From: an uncultured Acidimicrobiales bacterium
Lineage (GTDB): Bacteria; Actinomycetota; Acidimicrobiia; Acidimicrobiales; CADCTF01
DNA length: 40,845 nucleotides
NCBI GenBank assembly: GCA_902805655.1
Contig: CADCTF010000146.1
Span: 1-40,845, forward strand
Reading direction: 5' to 3'
Shown here piece by piece: positions 1-7,786 of this stretch; the first letter of the stretch is position 1, and each line of letters opens with the position of its first letter. Made by a program: the position numbers and the translations under genes. Below the pieces are notes generated by a model. That model did no database searches and was not told the origin of the DNA. It saw only the letters and a list, made by a program, of their open reading frames with translations.

Positions 1-1258
1 CCCAGGCCTGCGAGGCGTGGTAATTGTTGCGGGCGTCGCCGAGCAGGATAACCGTGGACTTCTTGGTGATCTCCTTGCCCCAGCGCTCGTATAACGTCTC
101 GAAGGCGTGGCCGTAGTCGGAGTGGCCGTCCACCCAGATGACGTCGGCCTCGGCGTTGATGCGGTGGATCGCGTCCTGGATGTCGTCGACACCCTCGAAG
201 AAGCGGGTCACCTCGTCCACCCCGTCGATGAAGACGAAGCTGCGGACCTTGGAGAACTGGGCCGAGATGGCGTAGACGAACTGCAGCGTGAAGCGGGCGA
301 AGGCCGCCACCGAGCCGGAGATGTCGGCGATGACGATGATCTCGGGCTTGGAGGGCCGGGGCATCTTGAACTTCGGCTCCGCCGGCACGCCGCCGTACGA
401 CAGCGAGTGGCGCACGGTGTTGCGGAAGTCGAGCGGGCCCTTGCGACCGTGGCGACGCTTGCGGGCGAGCCGCACCGCCAGCTTGCGGGTGAGGGGGTAG
501 ATCGCCCGGCGCAGCATGGTCAGCTCGTCACGCGTCGCGTGCATGAAGTCGACCTCTTCGGGCAGCGGCTTCCGCAGCGTCTTGGCCATGGCCTCGGCGC
601 CGCGGTCGGCCACCAGCCGGCGGCGGATCTCGGCTTCGACCTCCTTGCGGAGCTTGTCGACCCGCGACTCGTACTCGTCCTTGGCCAGGCGCTCCTCGAG
701 GTCGGTCATGCCGCCCTCGGCCTCGTTCTTCGCCTCCTCCATGAGCCGCTCGAGGATGCCGTCGAGGTCGAGGTTCCGCAGCGTGCGATAGAGGTAGTAG
801 GTGCCGCCGACGGGGCGTCCGGGCTCCATGCCCGAGAACCGCTGCACGGCCTGCCGGGCGATGGCCTTCATGGTGTTCTGGTCGCCGGCCTGCAGCGCCC
901 GATACAGCATCTCGGCCAGCTCTTCCGGCGTCATGCCCTCGAGGCCTCCGCCGCCGGAGGCCTCCCCCATCATCTGGCTGACGAGCTTCTCGATCTCCTC
1001 GTCGGAGGCGTTGGGGTCGGTGATCTTGTAGTGCGCTCCCCGCATGGAGAAGTACACCTCGAACACCGTCTCGAACGTCTTCCAGTGCGAGTTGTTCTTG
1101 ACCAGGGTGGCGGCCAGGGCGTACTTGAACGCCTCCCGGTCATCCAGGGGGATGTGCCGGACGGCCTCCATCGCGTCCAGGTTCTCCGTCAGCGAGACGG
1201 GCAACCCGGCGTTGCGCAGCTCCTGGATGAACCCGGCCAGCAGGTCGACCATCGGCAT
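1..1258 (-). CDS. CoxE-like VWA domain protein (3' end outside window)
   Basis: 419 codons are visible; the gene runs off the left edge, so its C-terminus is missing. The ATG at 1258 gives MPMVDLLAGFIQEL, the usual N-terminus of VWA proteins paired with MoxR ATPases. A charged, helical middle (about residues 100-260, many Glu/Lys/Arg) precedes a VWA fold at about residue 303, where IIVIADISGSV supplies the metal-binding DxSxS (MIDAS) motif. A later VIWVDGHSDYG stretch fits the second half of the fold. It lies 11 bases after the stop of the MoxR gene, so the pair is surely one transcript. In known systems (CoxD/CoxE, NorQ/NorD, RavA/ViaA) the VWA partner brings the ATPase to a metalloenzyme or other target. 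The target here is not visible. Family assignment is firm; the specific role is unknown. Confidence 0.88.
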   Translation of the reverse strand, partial: MPMVDLLAGFIQELRNAGLPVSLTENLDAMEAVRHIPLDDREAFKYALAATLVKNNSHWKTFETVFEVYFSMRGAHYKITDPNASDEEIEKLVSQMMGEASGGGGLEGMTPEELAEMLYRALQAGDQNTMKAIARQAVQRFSGMEPGRPVGGTYYLYRTLRNLDLDGILERLMEEAKNEAEGGMTDLEERLAKDEYESRVDKLRKEVEAEIRRRLVADRGAEAMAKTLRKPLPEEVDFMHATRDELTMLRRAIYPLTRKLAVRLARKRRHGRKGPLDFRNTVRHSLSYGGVPAEPKFKMPRPSKPEIIVIADISGSVAAFARFTLQFVYAISAQFSKVRSFVFIDGVDEVTRFFEGVDDIQDAIHRINAEADVIWVDGHSDYGHAFETLYERWGKEITKKSTVILLGDARNNYHASQAW

Positions 1259-1269
1259 GACGAAGCTCC

Positions 1270-2160
1270 TTAGACCGCGCCGTTGACGGTGAGCTCTTTG
1301 CTGGCCTTCAGGATGTCCGACTGGTACTTCAGCAGGATGTGCAGCGTGTCCTTGGCCTGCGTTGCGTCGACGTTCTCGATGCCGAGCAGCACGAGCGTGC
1401 GGGCCCAGTCGAGCGTCTCGGACACCGATGGGTGCTTCTTCAGCTCGATGGACCGGATCGAGCGCACGATGCGCACGATCTGGTCGGCCAGGTGGTCGCT
1501 CACCTCAGGGATGCGGGTGAGGACGATCTCCTTCTCGCGCTCGAGCGTCGGGTAGTCGAGGTGGAGGTAGAGGCAGCGGCGCTTCAACGCCTCGGAGAGC
1601 TCACGGGTGTTGTTGGAGGTGAGGAAGACGAGCGGGATCTGGGTGGCCTCGACGGTGCCCAGCTCGGGGATGGAGACCTGGTAGTCGGAGAGGATCTCGA
1701 GCAGCAGCGCCTCGGTCTCCACCTCCACCCGGTCCACCTCGTCGATCAGCAGCACGACCGGGTCCTCGGCCCGGATGGCCTCGAGCAGGGGCCGGGTGAG
1801 GAGGAACTCGTTGCTGAAGATGTCCTCCTCGATGTCGGTCCAGTTGCCGCTGCCGCCCTCTTCCACCACGCGCTGGGCCTGGATGCGGAGGAGCTGCTTC
1901 TTGTAGTTCCACTCGTACAGCGCCTTGGACTCGTCGAGCCCCTCGTAGCACTGCAACCGGATGAGCCGGGCGCCGATCATGCGGGCCACGCTCTTGGCCA
2001 GCTCGGTCTTGCCGGTACCGGCGGGGCCCTCCACGAGGATGGGCTTCTGCAGCCGGTCGGCCAGGTACACGACGCCGGCGATGCCCTCGTCGGCCAGGTA
2101 GTCGACGCTCTGCAGCTCGTCTCTGACGGAAGCCACGGACTCGAAGCGGGGGTCAGCCAT
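1270..2160 (-). CDS. MoxR-family AAA+ ATPase (CoxD-like)
   Basis: 296-residue single-domain AAA+ protein. Walker A is GPAGTGKT at residues 45-52 and Walker B is VVLLIDEVDR at about 135-144. A sensor-1-like TSNNTRELSEALKRRC segment follows, where the Arg pair fits the Arg finger. The length is typical of MoxR proteins, which act as cytoplasmic hexameric chaperones that remodel or load cofactors into a client through a VWA partner. The partner is the CoxE-like gene 11 bases downstream. The ATG at 2160 is preceded by TAATCT with a 6-base gap, the geometry of a leaderless actinobacterial transcript, and by a GACCG/CGGTC palindrome at 2182-2197 that could repress it. No carbon-monoxide dehydrogenase or other obvious client gene is in view, so the substrate stays open. 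Confidence 0.92.
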   Translation of the reverse strand: MADPRFESVASVRDELQSVDYLADEGIAGVVYLADRLQKPILVEGPAGTGKTELAKSVARMIGARLIRLQCYEGLDESKALYEWNYKKQLLRIQAQRVVEEGGSGNWTDIEEDIFSNEFLLTRPLLEAIRAEDPVVLLIDEVDRVEVETEALLLEILSDYQVSIPELGTVEATQIPLVFLTSNNTRELSEALKRRCLYLHLDYPTLEREKEIVLTRIPEVSDHLADQIVRIVRSIRSIELKKHPSVSETLDWARTLVLLGIENVDATQAKDTLHILLKYQSDILKASKELTVNGAV

Positions 2161-2166
2161 TTCGGC

Positions 2167-2172
2167 AGATTA
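2167..2172 (-). promoter_or_regulatory. Candidate -10 box for a leaderless MoxR transcript
   Basis: Read on the minus strand, TAATCT stands 6 bases before the ATG at 2160. TANNNT at this spacing places the transcription start on or next to the A of the ATG. No convincing -35 hexamer is present; the 17-base-spaced position reads GACCGA, part of the neighbouring palindrome. Confidence 0.45.
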
Positions 2173-2181
2173 CTCCGCTAC

Positions 2182-2197
2182 TTGACCGGTCGGTCTA
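2182..2197. promoter_or_regulatory. Candidate TetR-type operator upstream of the MoxR-CoxE operon
   Basis: The plus strand reads TTGACCG-GT-CGGTCTA, an inverted repeat with 7-base arms (one mismatch) and a 2-base spacer. It sits roughly 22-37 bases before the MoxR start codon, exactly where a -35 element and spacer would lie. Palindromes of the GACCG/CGGTC type are common targets of TetR-family repressors in Actinomycetota. No regulator gene is in the window, so the binding protein is unknown. Confidence 0.4.
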
Positions 2198-2224
2198 GTC
2201 GAAGCTTCGGGAACCTCAGTTTTT

Positions 2225-3478
2225 CTAGCTGCGGACCTGGCCGTTGCCCGTCACCACGTACTTGGTGGTGGTGAGCTCACGCAGCCCCATCGGCCCCCGG
2301 GCGTGCAGCTTCTGGGTGCTGATGCCGATCTCCGCGCCGAAGCCGAACTCGGCGCCGTCGACGAACCGGGTGGACGCATTGACGAGCACGGCCGCCGCAT
2401 CGACCTCGCGGGTGAAGCGGTTCGCCGCGGCCAGGTCGGTGGTGACGATGGCCTCCGAGTGGCCGCTGCCGTGGTCGTTGACGTGGGCGATGGCGGCATC
2501 GAGATCGGGCACCACCGCCACGCTCAGCTTGAGGTCGAGGAACTCCCGCCCGAGGTCGCCCTCGGCGAGCGGCCCGATGGACGAGGCGATCGCCCGGCTG
2601 GCGTCGTCGCCCACCAGCTCGACGCCCTGGAGAGCAGACACGACCCGGGGTAGGAAGTCGGCGGCGACGGACCCGTGCACGACCAGGGACTCGGCCGCGT
2701 TGCACACCGACGGCCGCTGGGTCTTGGCGTTCCTCAGGATCTCGAGGGCCATCGAGAGGTCGGCGGATGCGTCGACGTACACATGGCAGTTGCCGTCACC
2801 GTCGATGACGTACGGCACGGTGGCGTTGTCGAGGATCGCCTGGATCAGCGAGGTGCCACCTCGCGGGATGAGGCAGTCGATGTAGCCGCGCAGCCGCATG
2901 AACTCCACGGCCGACTCACGACTGGTGTCCTCCACCAGCACGACGCTGTCCTCCGGGAGCCCGGCCTTCACCACGGCCTGGCGCAGCACGCCGGCGATGG
3001 CCTGGTTCGAGGTGATGGCGGCCGACGAGCCCCGTAGGAAGGCGGCGTTGCCCGACTTGAGGCACAGGCCGAAGGCGTCGCTCGTGACGTTGGGACGATT
3101 CTCGTAGATGATGCCGACCACGCCGAGGGGCACCCGCACCTCGTCGATGTGGAGGCCGTTCGGGCGGGTCCATCCGCCCCGGACGGTGCCGACGGGGTCG
3201 GCCAGGGAGGCGACGTCACGCAGGCCGTCGGCCATGGATCGCACCCGGCGCTCGTCGAGGCGCAGGCGGTCGATCACCGTGTCGGACGTGCCGGCCGACC
3301 GCGCCCGCTCCACGTCCTGCAGGTTGGCGGCGAGCACCTCTTCGGTGCGCTCCTCGAGCAGACCGGCCGCCAGGTTGAGCGCGGCGTCCTTTACGGTCGT
3401 CGGTGCCAGCGCGAGTGCGCGTGACGCCGCCTTGGCACGCCGGCCGAGCTCCGGGAGGGTTGCGAGGGTGGTGGCCAC
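2225..3478 (-). CDS. proA: Gamma-glutamyl phosphate reductase
   Basis: 417 residues, the usual length. It reduces gamma-glutamyl phosphate with NADPH to glutamate semialdehyde, the second step of proline synthesis. The aldehyde-dehydrogenase-fold active site is visible as RPSVCNAAESLV, with the nucleophile at about Cys259. IIYENRPNVTSDAFGLCLKS and LIPRGGTSLI are family signatures, and the ending EIGISTQKLHARGPMG is typical. The start is a GTG. TAGATT lies 6 bases upstream of it on the minus strand, so the message may be leaderless. Its usual partner proB is about 7.9 kb away on the same strand (11348-12433), separated by a plus-strand operon and a monooxygenase gene. Because of that operon, proA needs its own promoter here. 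Confidence 0.97.
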   Translation of the reverse strand: MATTLATLPELGRRAKAASRALALAPTTVKDAALNLAAGLLEERTEEVLAANLQDVERARSAGTSDTVIDRLRLDERRVRSMADGLRDVASLADPVGTVRGGWTRPNGLHIDEVRVPLGVVGIIYENRPNVTSDAFGLCLKSGNAAFLRGSSAAITSNQAIAGVLRQAVVKAGLPEDSVVLVEDTSRESAVEFMRLRGYIDCLIPRGGTSLIQAILDNATVPYVIDGDGNCHVYVDASADLSMALEILRNAKTQRPSVCNAAESLVVHGSVAADFLPRVVSALQGVELVGDDASRAIASSIGPLAEGDLGREFLDLKLSVAVVPDLDAAIAHVNDHGSGHSEAIVTTDLAAANRFTREVDAAAVLVNASTRFVDGAEFGFGAEIGISTQKLHARGPMGLRELTTTKYVVTGNGQVRS

Positions 3479-3484
3479 GACTCG

Positions 3485-3490
3485 AATCTA
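3485..3490 (-). promoter_or_regulatory. Candidate -10 box for leaderless proA
   Basis: On the minus strand TAGATT is followed by a 6-base spacer and then the GTG start of proA. The spacing is the one expected for a leaderless mRNA. A TCGGAC hexamer 16 bases further upstream is a weak -35 match. The 57-base gap is shared with the divergent AAA+ operon. Confidence 0.45.
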
Positions 3491-3535
3491 CGCGGTGGCT
3501 CCGTGTGTCCGACGTGGGACTGAGAGACTGGCCGC

Positions 3536-4945
3536 GTGGTGCACGACATGTTGAACGGCCCGGTCGAGCGCTTCGTCGACGAGCTGGCGCCGGTGCTCTC
3601 GACGATCGCCGAGGACATCATCCCCGGCGTCCCCGGTGACAAGTCGCCCGGCGACGTCACGGTGGAAGCGTGGAACCTCTGCGCCGCGTTCGTCGACGTC
3701 GACAACCGTCAGACCGACGAAGAGCTGTGGTGCCTCATCTCCGCCTTCGGGCACCGGCTGCCCACCATGCTGGGCTACGCCCAGCCGCACGACGTGCGGA
3801 AGGCCAACCTGGTCACCGGAAAGCGGGCCTGGCTGGCCACGCCGTCGCTGCTCTTCGACATCCTCGTGCAGACGGACAGGACACGCGGCACCACCAACGC
3901 GTGGCGCTACTACACCCGTGCCATGGAGCTGGCCCACGCCGTCTGCGCCACCGACAGCGTGCCGTCCGAGGCCGAGCTGTCGGGCCTCGAGCGCTACCGC
4001 AGCGTGCTGCTGCGCACCATCGACCGGGCGGGCGTTCGACGGCCCGGGGGCGCCGTCGGCGCGCCCGCCAGTGAGGCGGCAGCGGCCCGGCCGGCCGTGG
4101 CTCCGCAGGAGCCGGCGCGACCGCTCGAGGAGCTGCTGGCCGAGCTGGACGGGCTGATCGGGCTGGCACCGGTGAAGGCCGAGGTGAAGCTCGTCACCAA
4201 CCTCCTGCAGATCCAGAAGCTGCGCAAGGAGCGTGGGCTGCCGACGTCGAACTCCAGTCGCCACCTCGTCTTCACCGGCAACCCCGGCACCGGCAAGACC
4301 ACCGTCGCTCGCCTGCTGGCCCAGATCTACCGCACGTTGGGCGTGGTCGACACCGGCCAGCTGGTGGAGACCGACCGGTCGGCCCTGGTGGCCGGGTTCG
4401 TGGGCCAGACCGCCATCAAGGTGAAGGAGGTCTTCGACAAAGCGATCGGAGGCGTCCTCCTGATCGACGAGGCCTACGCGCTGGCCCGAGGCGGCAGCAA
4501 CGACTTCGGGATGGAGGCGATCGACACCCTCGTCAAGCTGATGGAGGACCATCGCGACGACGTCGTCGTCGTGGCCGCCGGATACCCGGACGAGATGCAC
4601 GTCTTCGTCGAGTCGAACCCGGGCCTGCGGTCACGGTTCCCGAAGACCATCCACTTCCCCGACTACACGACCGACGAGCTGGTCGGCATCTTCGAGTCGA
4701 TGGGCAAGAAGAGCTCCTACTCCTGCACCCCCGAGGCCCACAAGACGGTGTGCGACTACTTCGCCGGCCAGCCGCGGGACAAGGGGTTCGGCAACGGCCG
4801 CCTGGCCCGCAACCTGTTCGAGGCGGCCATGGCCCACCAGGCGACCCGGCTCGTGGCCATCGAGAACCCCACCAACGAGCAGCTCATGGCCTTCGAGCCG
4901 GAGGACATCGTGCCCGTGCCGCCGGCGCCGGCACCGCTGGCCTGA
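3536..4945 (+). CDS. CbbX/SpoVK-type AAA+ ATPase
   Basis: 469 residues. The N-terminal half (about 1-190) is helical, contains no motif I recognise, and ends in an Ala/Pro-rich linker. The C-terminal half is a CbxX/CfqX-type AAA+ module: ELLAELDGLIGLAPVK (start of domain), Walker A GNPGTGKT at about 248-255, Walker B VLLIDEAYAL at about 306-315, and the Arg-finger segment NPGLRSRFP at about 361-369. Relatives include the Rubisco activase CbbX, SpoVK, and ATPases of type VII secretion loci. No Rubisco or ESX gene is nearby. The start is GTG (GTG-GTG-CAC), chosen as the most upstream in-frame start after proA. It is the first gene of a five-gene operon, 18 bases before the next gene. I infer that it powers remodelling of an operon partner, perhaps through the VWA lipoprotein. 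Confidence 0.85.
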   Translation: MVHDMLNGPVERFVDELAPVLSTIAEDIIPGVPGDKSPGDVTVEAWNLCAAFVDVDNRQTDEELWCLISAFGHRLPTMLGYAQPHDVRKANLVTGKRAWLATPSLLFDILVQTDRTRGTTNAWRYYTRAMELAHAVCATDSVPSEAELSGLERYRSVLLRTIDRAGVRRPGGAVGAPASEAAAARPAVAPQEPARPLEELLAELDGLIGLAPVKAEVKLVTNLLQIQKLRKERGLPTSNSSRHLVFTGNPGTGKTTVARLLAQIYRTLGVVDTGQLVETDRSALVAGFVGQTAIKVKEVFDKAIGGVLLIDEAYALARGGSNDFGMEAIDTLVKLMEDHRDDVVVVAAGYPDEMHVFVESNPGLRSRFPKTIHFPDYTTDELVGIFESMGKKSSYSCTPEAHKTVCDYFAGQPRDKGFGNGRLARNLFEAAMAHQATRLVAIENPTNEQLMAFEPEDIVPVPPAPAPLA

Positions 4946-4949
4946 GCCG

Positions 4950-4955
4950 TACGCT
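4950..4955 (+). promoter_or_regulatory. Candidate internal -10 box before the SBP-like gene
   Basis: TACGCT ends 8 bases before the GTG at 4964, in the 18-base gap after the AAA+ gene. There is no Shine-Dalgarno sequence in that gap. It could give a near-leaderless internal transcript. The evidence is spacing only. Confidence 0.25.
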
Positions 4956-4963
4956 CGTCGTTC

Positions 4964-5941
4964 GTGCTCGCTCGGATCGCCGCCTTCATCGCTGCCGTCG
5001 CCATGGTGGCCGGCGCGCTCTACGTGCGTGGGCGGTCGGACGAGGGTCAGGTGGCGGCCGGCCAGGGCCTCGTCCTTGTCTGCGTCCCCGAGGTGGAGCG
5101 GGTCTGCCTGGCGGCCGCGGCTGCCGACGGCCGCATCGAGCTGACCGTCGAAGAGGCCCGCGTCACTCGGGCTCGGCTGGCCTCAGCCTCTCCCGCCGAC
5201 GCACCCGACGGGTGGCTGACCATCGGGGCGCTAGGGCAGGCGGTGGACGAAGCGCGGGGTGCTTCCGCCGGTCGCCTCTTTCCCACCAGCGCCGTCGTGG
5301 CCCGGTCGCCGCTCGTCGCGGCCATCTGGAAGCCCGCCGCGGACGGCCTGCGTGCCCGCTGCCCGAACGGGTTGATCAACTGGAGCTGCGTAGCCGAGGC
5401 CACCAACGCCGGCGCGTTCCGGCTCGGCACGGCCGAGCCGTCGTCGAGCGAGGGGCTCACCGTCTTCGCGGCTTTCGGTGCGGCCCTGCTCGGTGACCCC
5501 GACTTCGGCTCCAACGACCTGGAGGGGGCGAGGAGGAGCGACCTGGTGGGCTTGAAGGACCGCACCGCGCAGGGCCGCGCCCAGGCCGGCTCGCTCTCCC
5601 TGATGCTCACCACCCGCCAAGCCGTACTGGATGGTTACGTCACGACCGAGGCCAACGCCGGTACCACGCTGGCCACCGCCGCCGCCGGCCGGGACGTAGA
5701 GCGCGTCTACCTCGCCCCGCCGGCCACCGCCGACCTTCATCTCGCCGCCCGCGACGGCGCCGCCGGCAGGGAGCTCGGCGAGCAGCTCAGAGGCACGGTC
5801 GTTGCCGGAGCCCTCCGCAACAACGGCTTCCGGGTGGGCACCACCCCACCCTCCTTCGACCCGGCGGCGCCGGCGCTCCCGCCGGACGACGGGCTACCGT
5901 CCCCAGGCGTGCTCGCCTTCCTCCAGGATCTGCTGAAGTGA
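4964..5941 (+). CDS. Signal-anchored substrate-binding-protein-like protein
   Basis: 325 residues starting at GTG. Residues 1-22 (MLARIAAFIAAVAMVAGALY) form an uncleaved anchor or signal peptide; no lipobox Cys follows. The rest looks like a type-2 periplasmic binding fold. Segments SPLVAAIWKPAADGL and GAFRLGTAEPSSSEGL line up with TPLVIAMPKPMAEAL and GAFKLGKTNPNFSTSGL of the next gene, so the two appear to be diverged relatives. Four Cys residues (VCVPEVERVC, RC, SC) could form disulfides outside the cell. It overlaps the next gene by 4 bases (GTGA), implying coupled translation. No ABC permease is nearby, so transport is unlikely. I infer an exported sensor or scaffold. The fold assignment is moderate and the function unknown. 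Confidence 0.75.
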   Translation: MLARIAAFIAAVAMVAGALYVRGRSDEGQVAAGQGLVLVCVPEVERVCLAAAAADGRIELTVEEARVTRARLASASPADAPDGWLTIGALGQAVDEARGASAGRLFPTSAVVARSPLVAAIWKPAADGLRARCPNGLINWSCVAEATNAGAFRLGTAEPSSSEGLTVFAAFGAALLGDPDFGSNDLEGARRSDLVGLKDRTAQGRAQAGSLSLMLTTRQAVLDGYVTTEANAGTTLATAAAGRDVERVYLAPPATADLHLAARDGAAGRELGEQLRGTVVAGALRNNGFRVGTTPPSFDPAAPALPPDDGLPSPGVLAFLQDLLK

Positions 5942-7758
5942 GGCGCCGACTCGCCTTCGTCGTGCTGCTGCTGGTGGCCGCGCTCCTCGCTGGCGCCTGC
6001 GCCGGGGGCAACGGCGGTGGAGACTTCGGTGGAGGCGACGGCACGGGAAACGTGCCATCCGGCTGCGACGCCGTGCCCATGGCCGTCTCGCCCGAGAAGC
6101 TCGACCTGCTGACCGACCTGGCCAAGCGGTTCAACGACTCCAAGGCGGCCAAGGAGGGGGGCGGCCGGTGCGCGTTCATCCAGGTGCGCCGCACCGCGTC
6201 CGGCCTGGGCGCCCAGCTGCTGACGGACGGGTGGCCGCAGGAGGACGTCAACGGGCCCAAGCCGGTGGTGTGGTCGCCGGCGGCCAAGTCGTGGGGCGCC
6301 ATCGTCAACCAGCGGCTGGCGGACAAGGGCCAGCGGCCCATCGCTCCCGCCGATGCCAAGCCGTTCATGGTGACGCCGCTCGTGATCGCCATGCCGAAGC
6401 CGATGGCCGAGGCGCTGGGGTGGCCGAGGACGCCGATCGGGTACGCCGACCTCCTGGCCCTGGCCCAGAACCCCGAGGGCTGGGCCAGCAAGGGCCACCC
6501 CGAGTGGGGCGCCTTCAAGCTCGGGAAGACCAACCCCAACTTCTCCACCAGCGGCCTGTCCAGCACCATCGCTCAGTACTACGCAGCCACCGGCAAGACC
6601 CGCGACCTCACCCTCGAAGACCTCAACCGGCCGGAGGTCGACACCTTCATGCGGGGAGTCGAGTCGGCAGTCGTCCACTACGGCGACACGACCCTCACCT
6701 TCCTCAACAACCTGTACCGCAACGACCGGGCCGGTACCGGGCTCACCTACGTCTCCGCGGTGGCCGTGGAGGAGACGTCGATCGTCGTCTACAACCAGGG
6801 CAACCCTGACGGCATCCTCGACCCCGGCGAGCAGCCACGACCGCCCCGGGTGCCGCTGGTGGCGGTCTACCCGAAGGAGGGCACGCTGTTCTCGGACAAC
6901 CCCTTCTTCATCCTCGACGCGCCGTGGGTCTCCCCCGCCCAGAAGACGGCGGCCGCGGCCTTCCAGGAGTTCGTGCAGCAGCCCGAGAACCAGCGCCAGG
7001 TGCTGAAGTTCGGCTTCCGGCCCGGCAACCCGGCGGTGGCGATCGCCGACCCCATCACGCCCGAGCTCGGGCTCGACCCCAACGAGCCGAAGACCACGCT
7101 CGGGGTGCCCGAGCCGCCCGTGCTCGTGAAGCTGCTCACCCAGTGGGGCCTGCAGCGCAAGAGCGCCAAGGTGATGCTCGTCATCGACGTGTCCGGCTCC
7201 ATGGGCGAGGAGACCAAGAGCGGCGACACCAAGCTCGACCTGGCCAAGCGGGCCGCCGTCGACGCGCTGGCCCAGTTCAAGACCGAGGACAAGGTGGCGC
7301 TGCGGGTCTTCTCGACCAACATCAGCCCCCGAGCCCCCGACCACTACCTCGACCTGGTGCCGTTCGGCGAAGGCAACCGCGAAGCCGTGGCCGGTCGCAT
7401 CCGCAGCCTGGTGCCGACCCAGGGCACGCCGCTGTACCGCGTGGCGCGCGACTCGTTCAACGAGCTCAAGTCCCCCGCCGTCTACGAGGCCGACCGCATC
7501 AATGCGGTGGTCCTGCTGACCGACGGCAAGAACGAGGACCCCGCGTTCAACGACCTCGAAGCCACCCTCGGGGCGCTGCGGGCCGGCAGCGAAGGCCAGT
7601 CGGCCAACCCGGTCCGCCTCTTCACCATCGCCTACGGCGACGGGGCCGACCTCTCGACGCTCAAGCGGCTGTCGGAGGCCACCAACGCCTTGGCGTACGA
7701 CTCCCGCGATCCGGCCACCATCGACCGGGTCTTCACCAACGTCATCAGCAACTTCTGA
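5938..7758 (+). CDS. Lipoprotein with substrate-binding and VWA domains
   Basis: 606 residues. The N-terminal signal ends in LLAGAC, an acceptable lipobox with Cys21, followed by a Gly-rich linker. Residues about 40-380 resemble an extracellular solute-binding protein (KPVVWSPAAKSWGAIVNQ, PLVIAMPKPMAEALGWP, LGKTNPNFSTSGL, VVYNQGNPDG). Residues about 408-606 are a VWA domain, with the MIDAS motif VIDVSGSMGE near 413 and a later LLTDGKNED strand. The protein is predicted to sit outside the membrane. Its GTG start overlaps the upstream stop by 4 bases. Proteins with this SBP-VWA pairing exist in databases, but I know of no established function. In this operon it would be the outside-facing partner of the AAA+ ATPase and PspA. 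The cytoplasmic location of those two means a membrane link is needed. Confidence 0.85.
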   Translation: MRRRLAFVVLLLVAALLAGACAGGNGGGDFGGGDGTGNVPSGCDAVPMAVSPEKLDLLTDLAKRFNDSKAAKEGGGRCAFIQVRRTASGLGAQLLTDGWPQEDVNGPKPVVWSPAAKSWGAIVNQRLADKGQRPIAPADAKPFMVTPLVIAMPKPMAEALGWPRTPIGYADLLALAQNPEGWASKGHPEWGAFKLGKTNPNFSTSGLSSTIAQYYAATGKTRDLTLEDLNRPEVDTFMRGVESAVVHYGDTTLTFLNNLYRNDRAGTGLTYVSAVAVEETSIVVYNQGNPDGILDPGEQPRPPRVPLVAVYPKEGTLFSDNPFFILDAPWVSPAQKTAAAAFQEFVQQPENQRQVLKFGFRPGNPAVAIADPITPELGLDPNEPKTTLGVPEPPVLVKLLTQWGLQRKSAKVMLVIDVSGSMGEETKSGDTKLDLAKRAAVDALAQFKTEDKVALRVFSTNISPRAPDHYLDLVPFGEGNREAVAGRIRSLVPTQGTPLYRVARDSFNELKSPAVYEADRINAVVLLTDGKNEDPAFNDLEATLGALRAGSEGQSANPVRLFTIAYGDGADLSTLKRLSEATNALAYDSRDPATIDRVFTNVISNF

Positions 7759-7786
7759 TGGTGCTCGCGCCGGCACGGATGACGCG

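Noticed and set aside
107-1273. Long plus-strand open frame of 388 codons over the CoxE/MoxR region
   Set aside because: Low-complexity His/Asp/Leu-rich translation, antisense to a clear VWA gene; typical shadow frame in high-G+C DNA.
5938-7758. ABC transporter solute-binding role for the SBP-VWA lipoprotein
   Set aside because: No permease or ABC ATPase gene nearby, and the VWA fusion and PspA context point away from transport.
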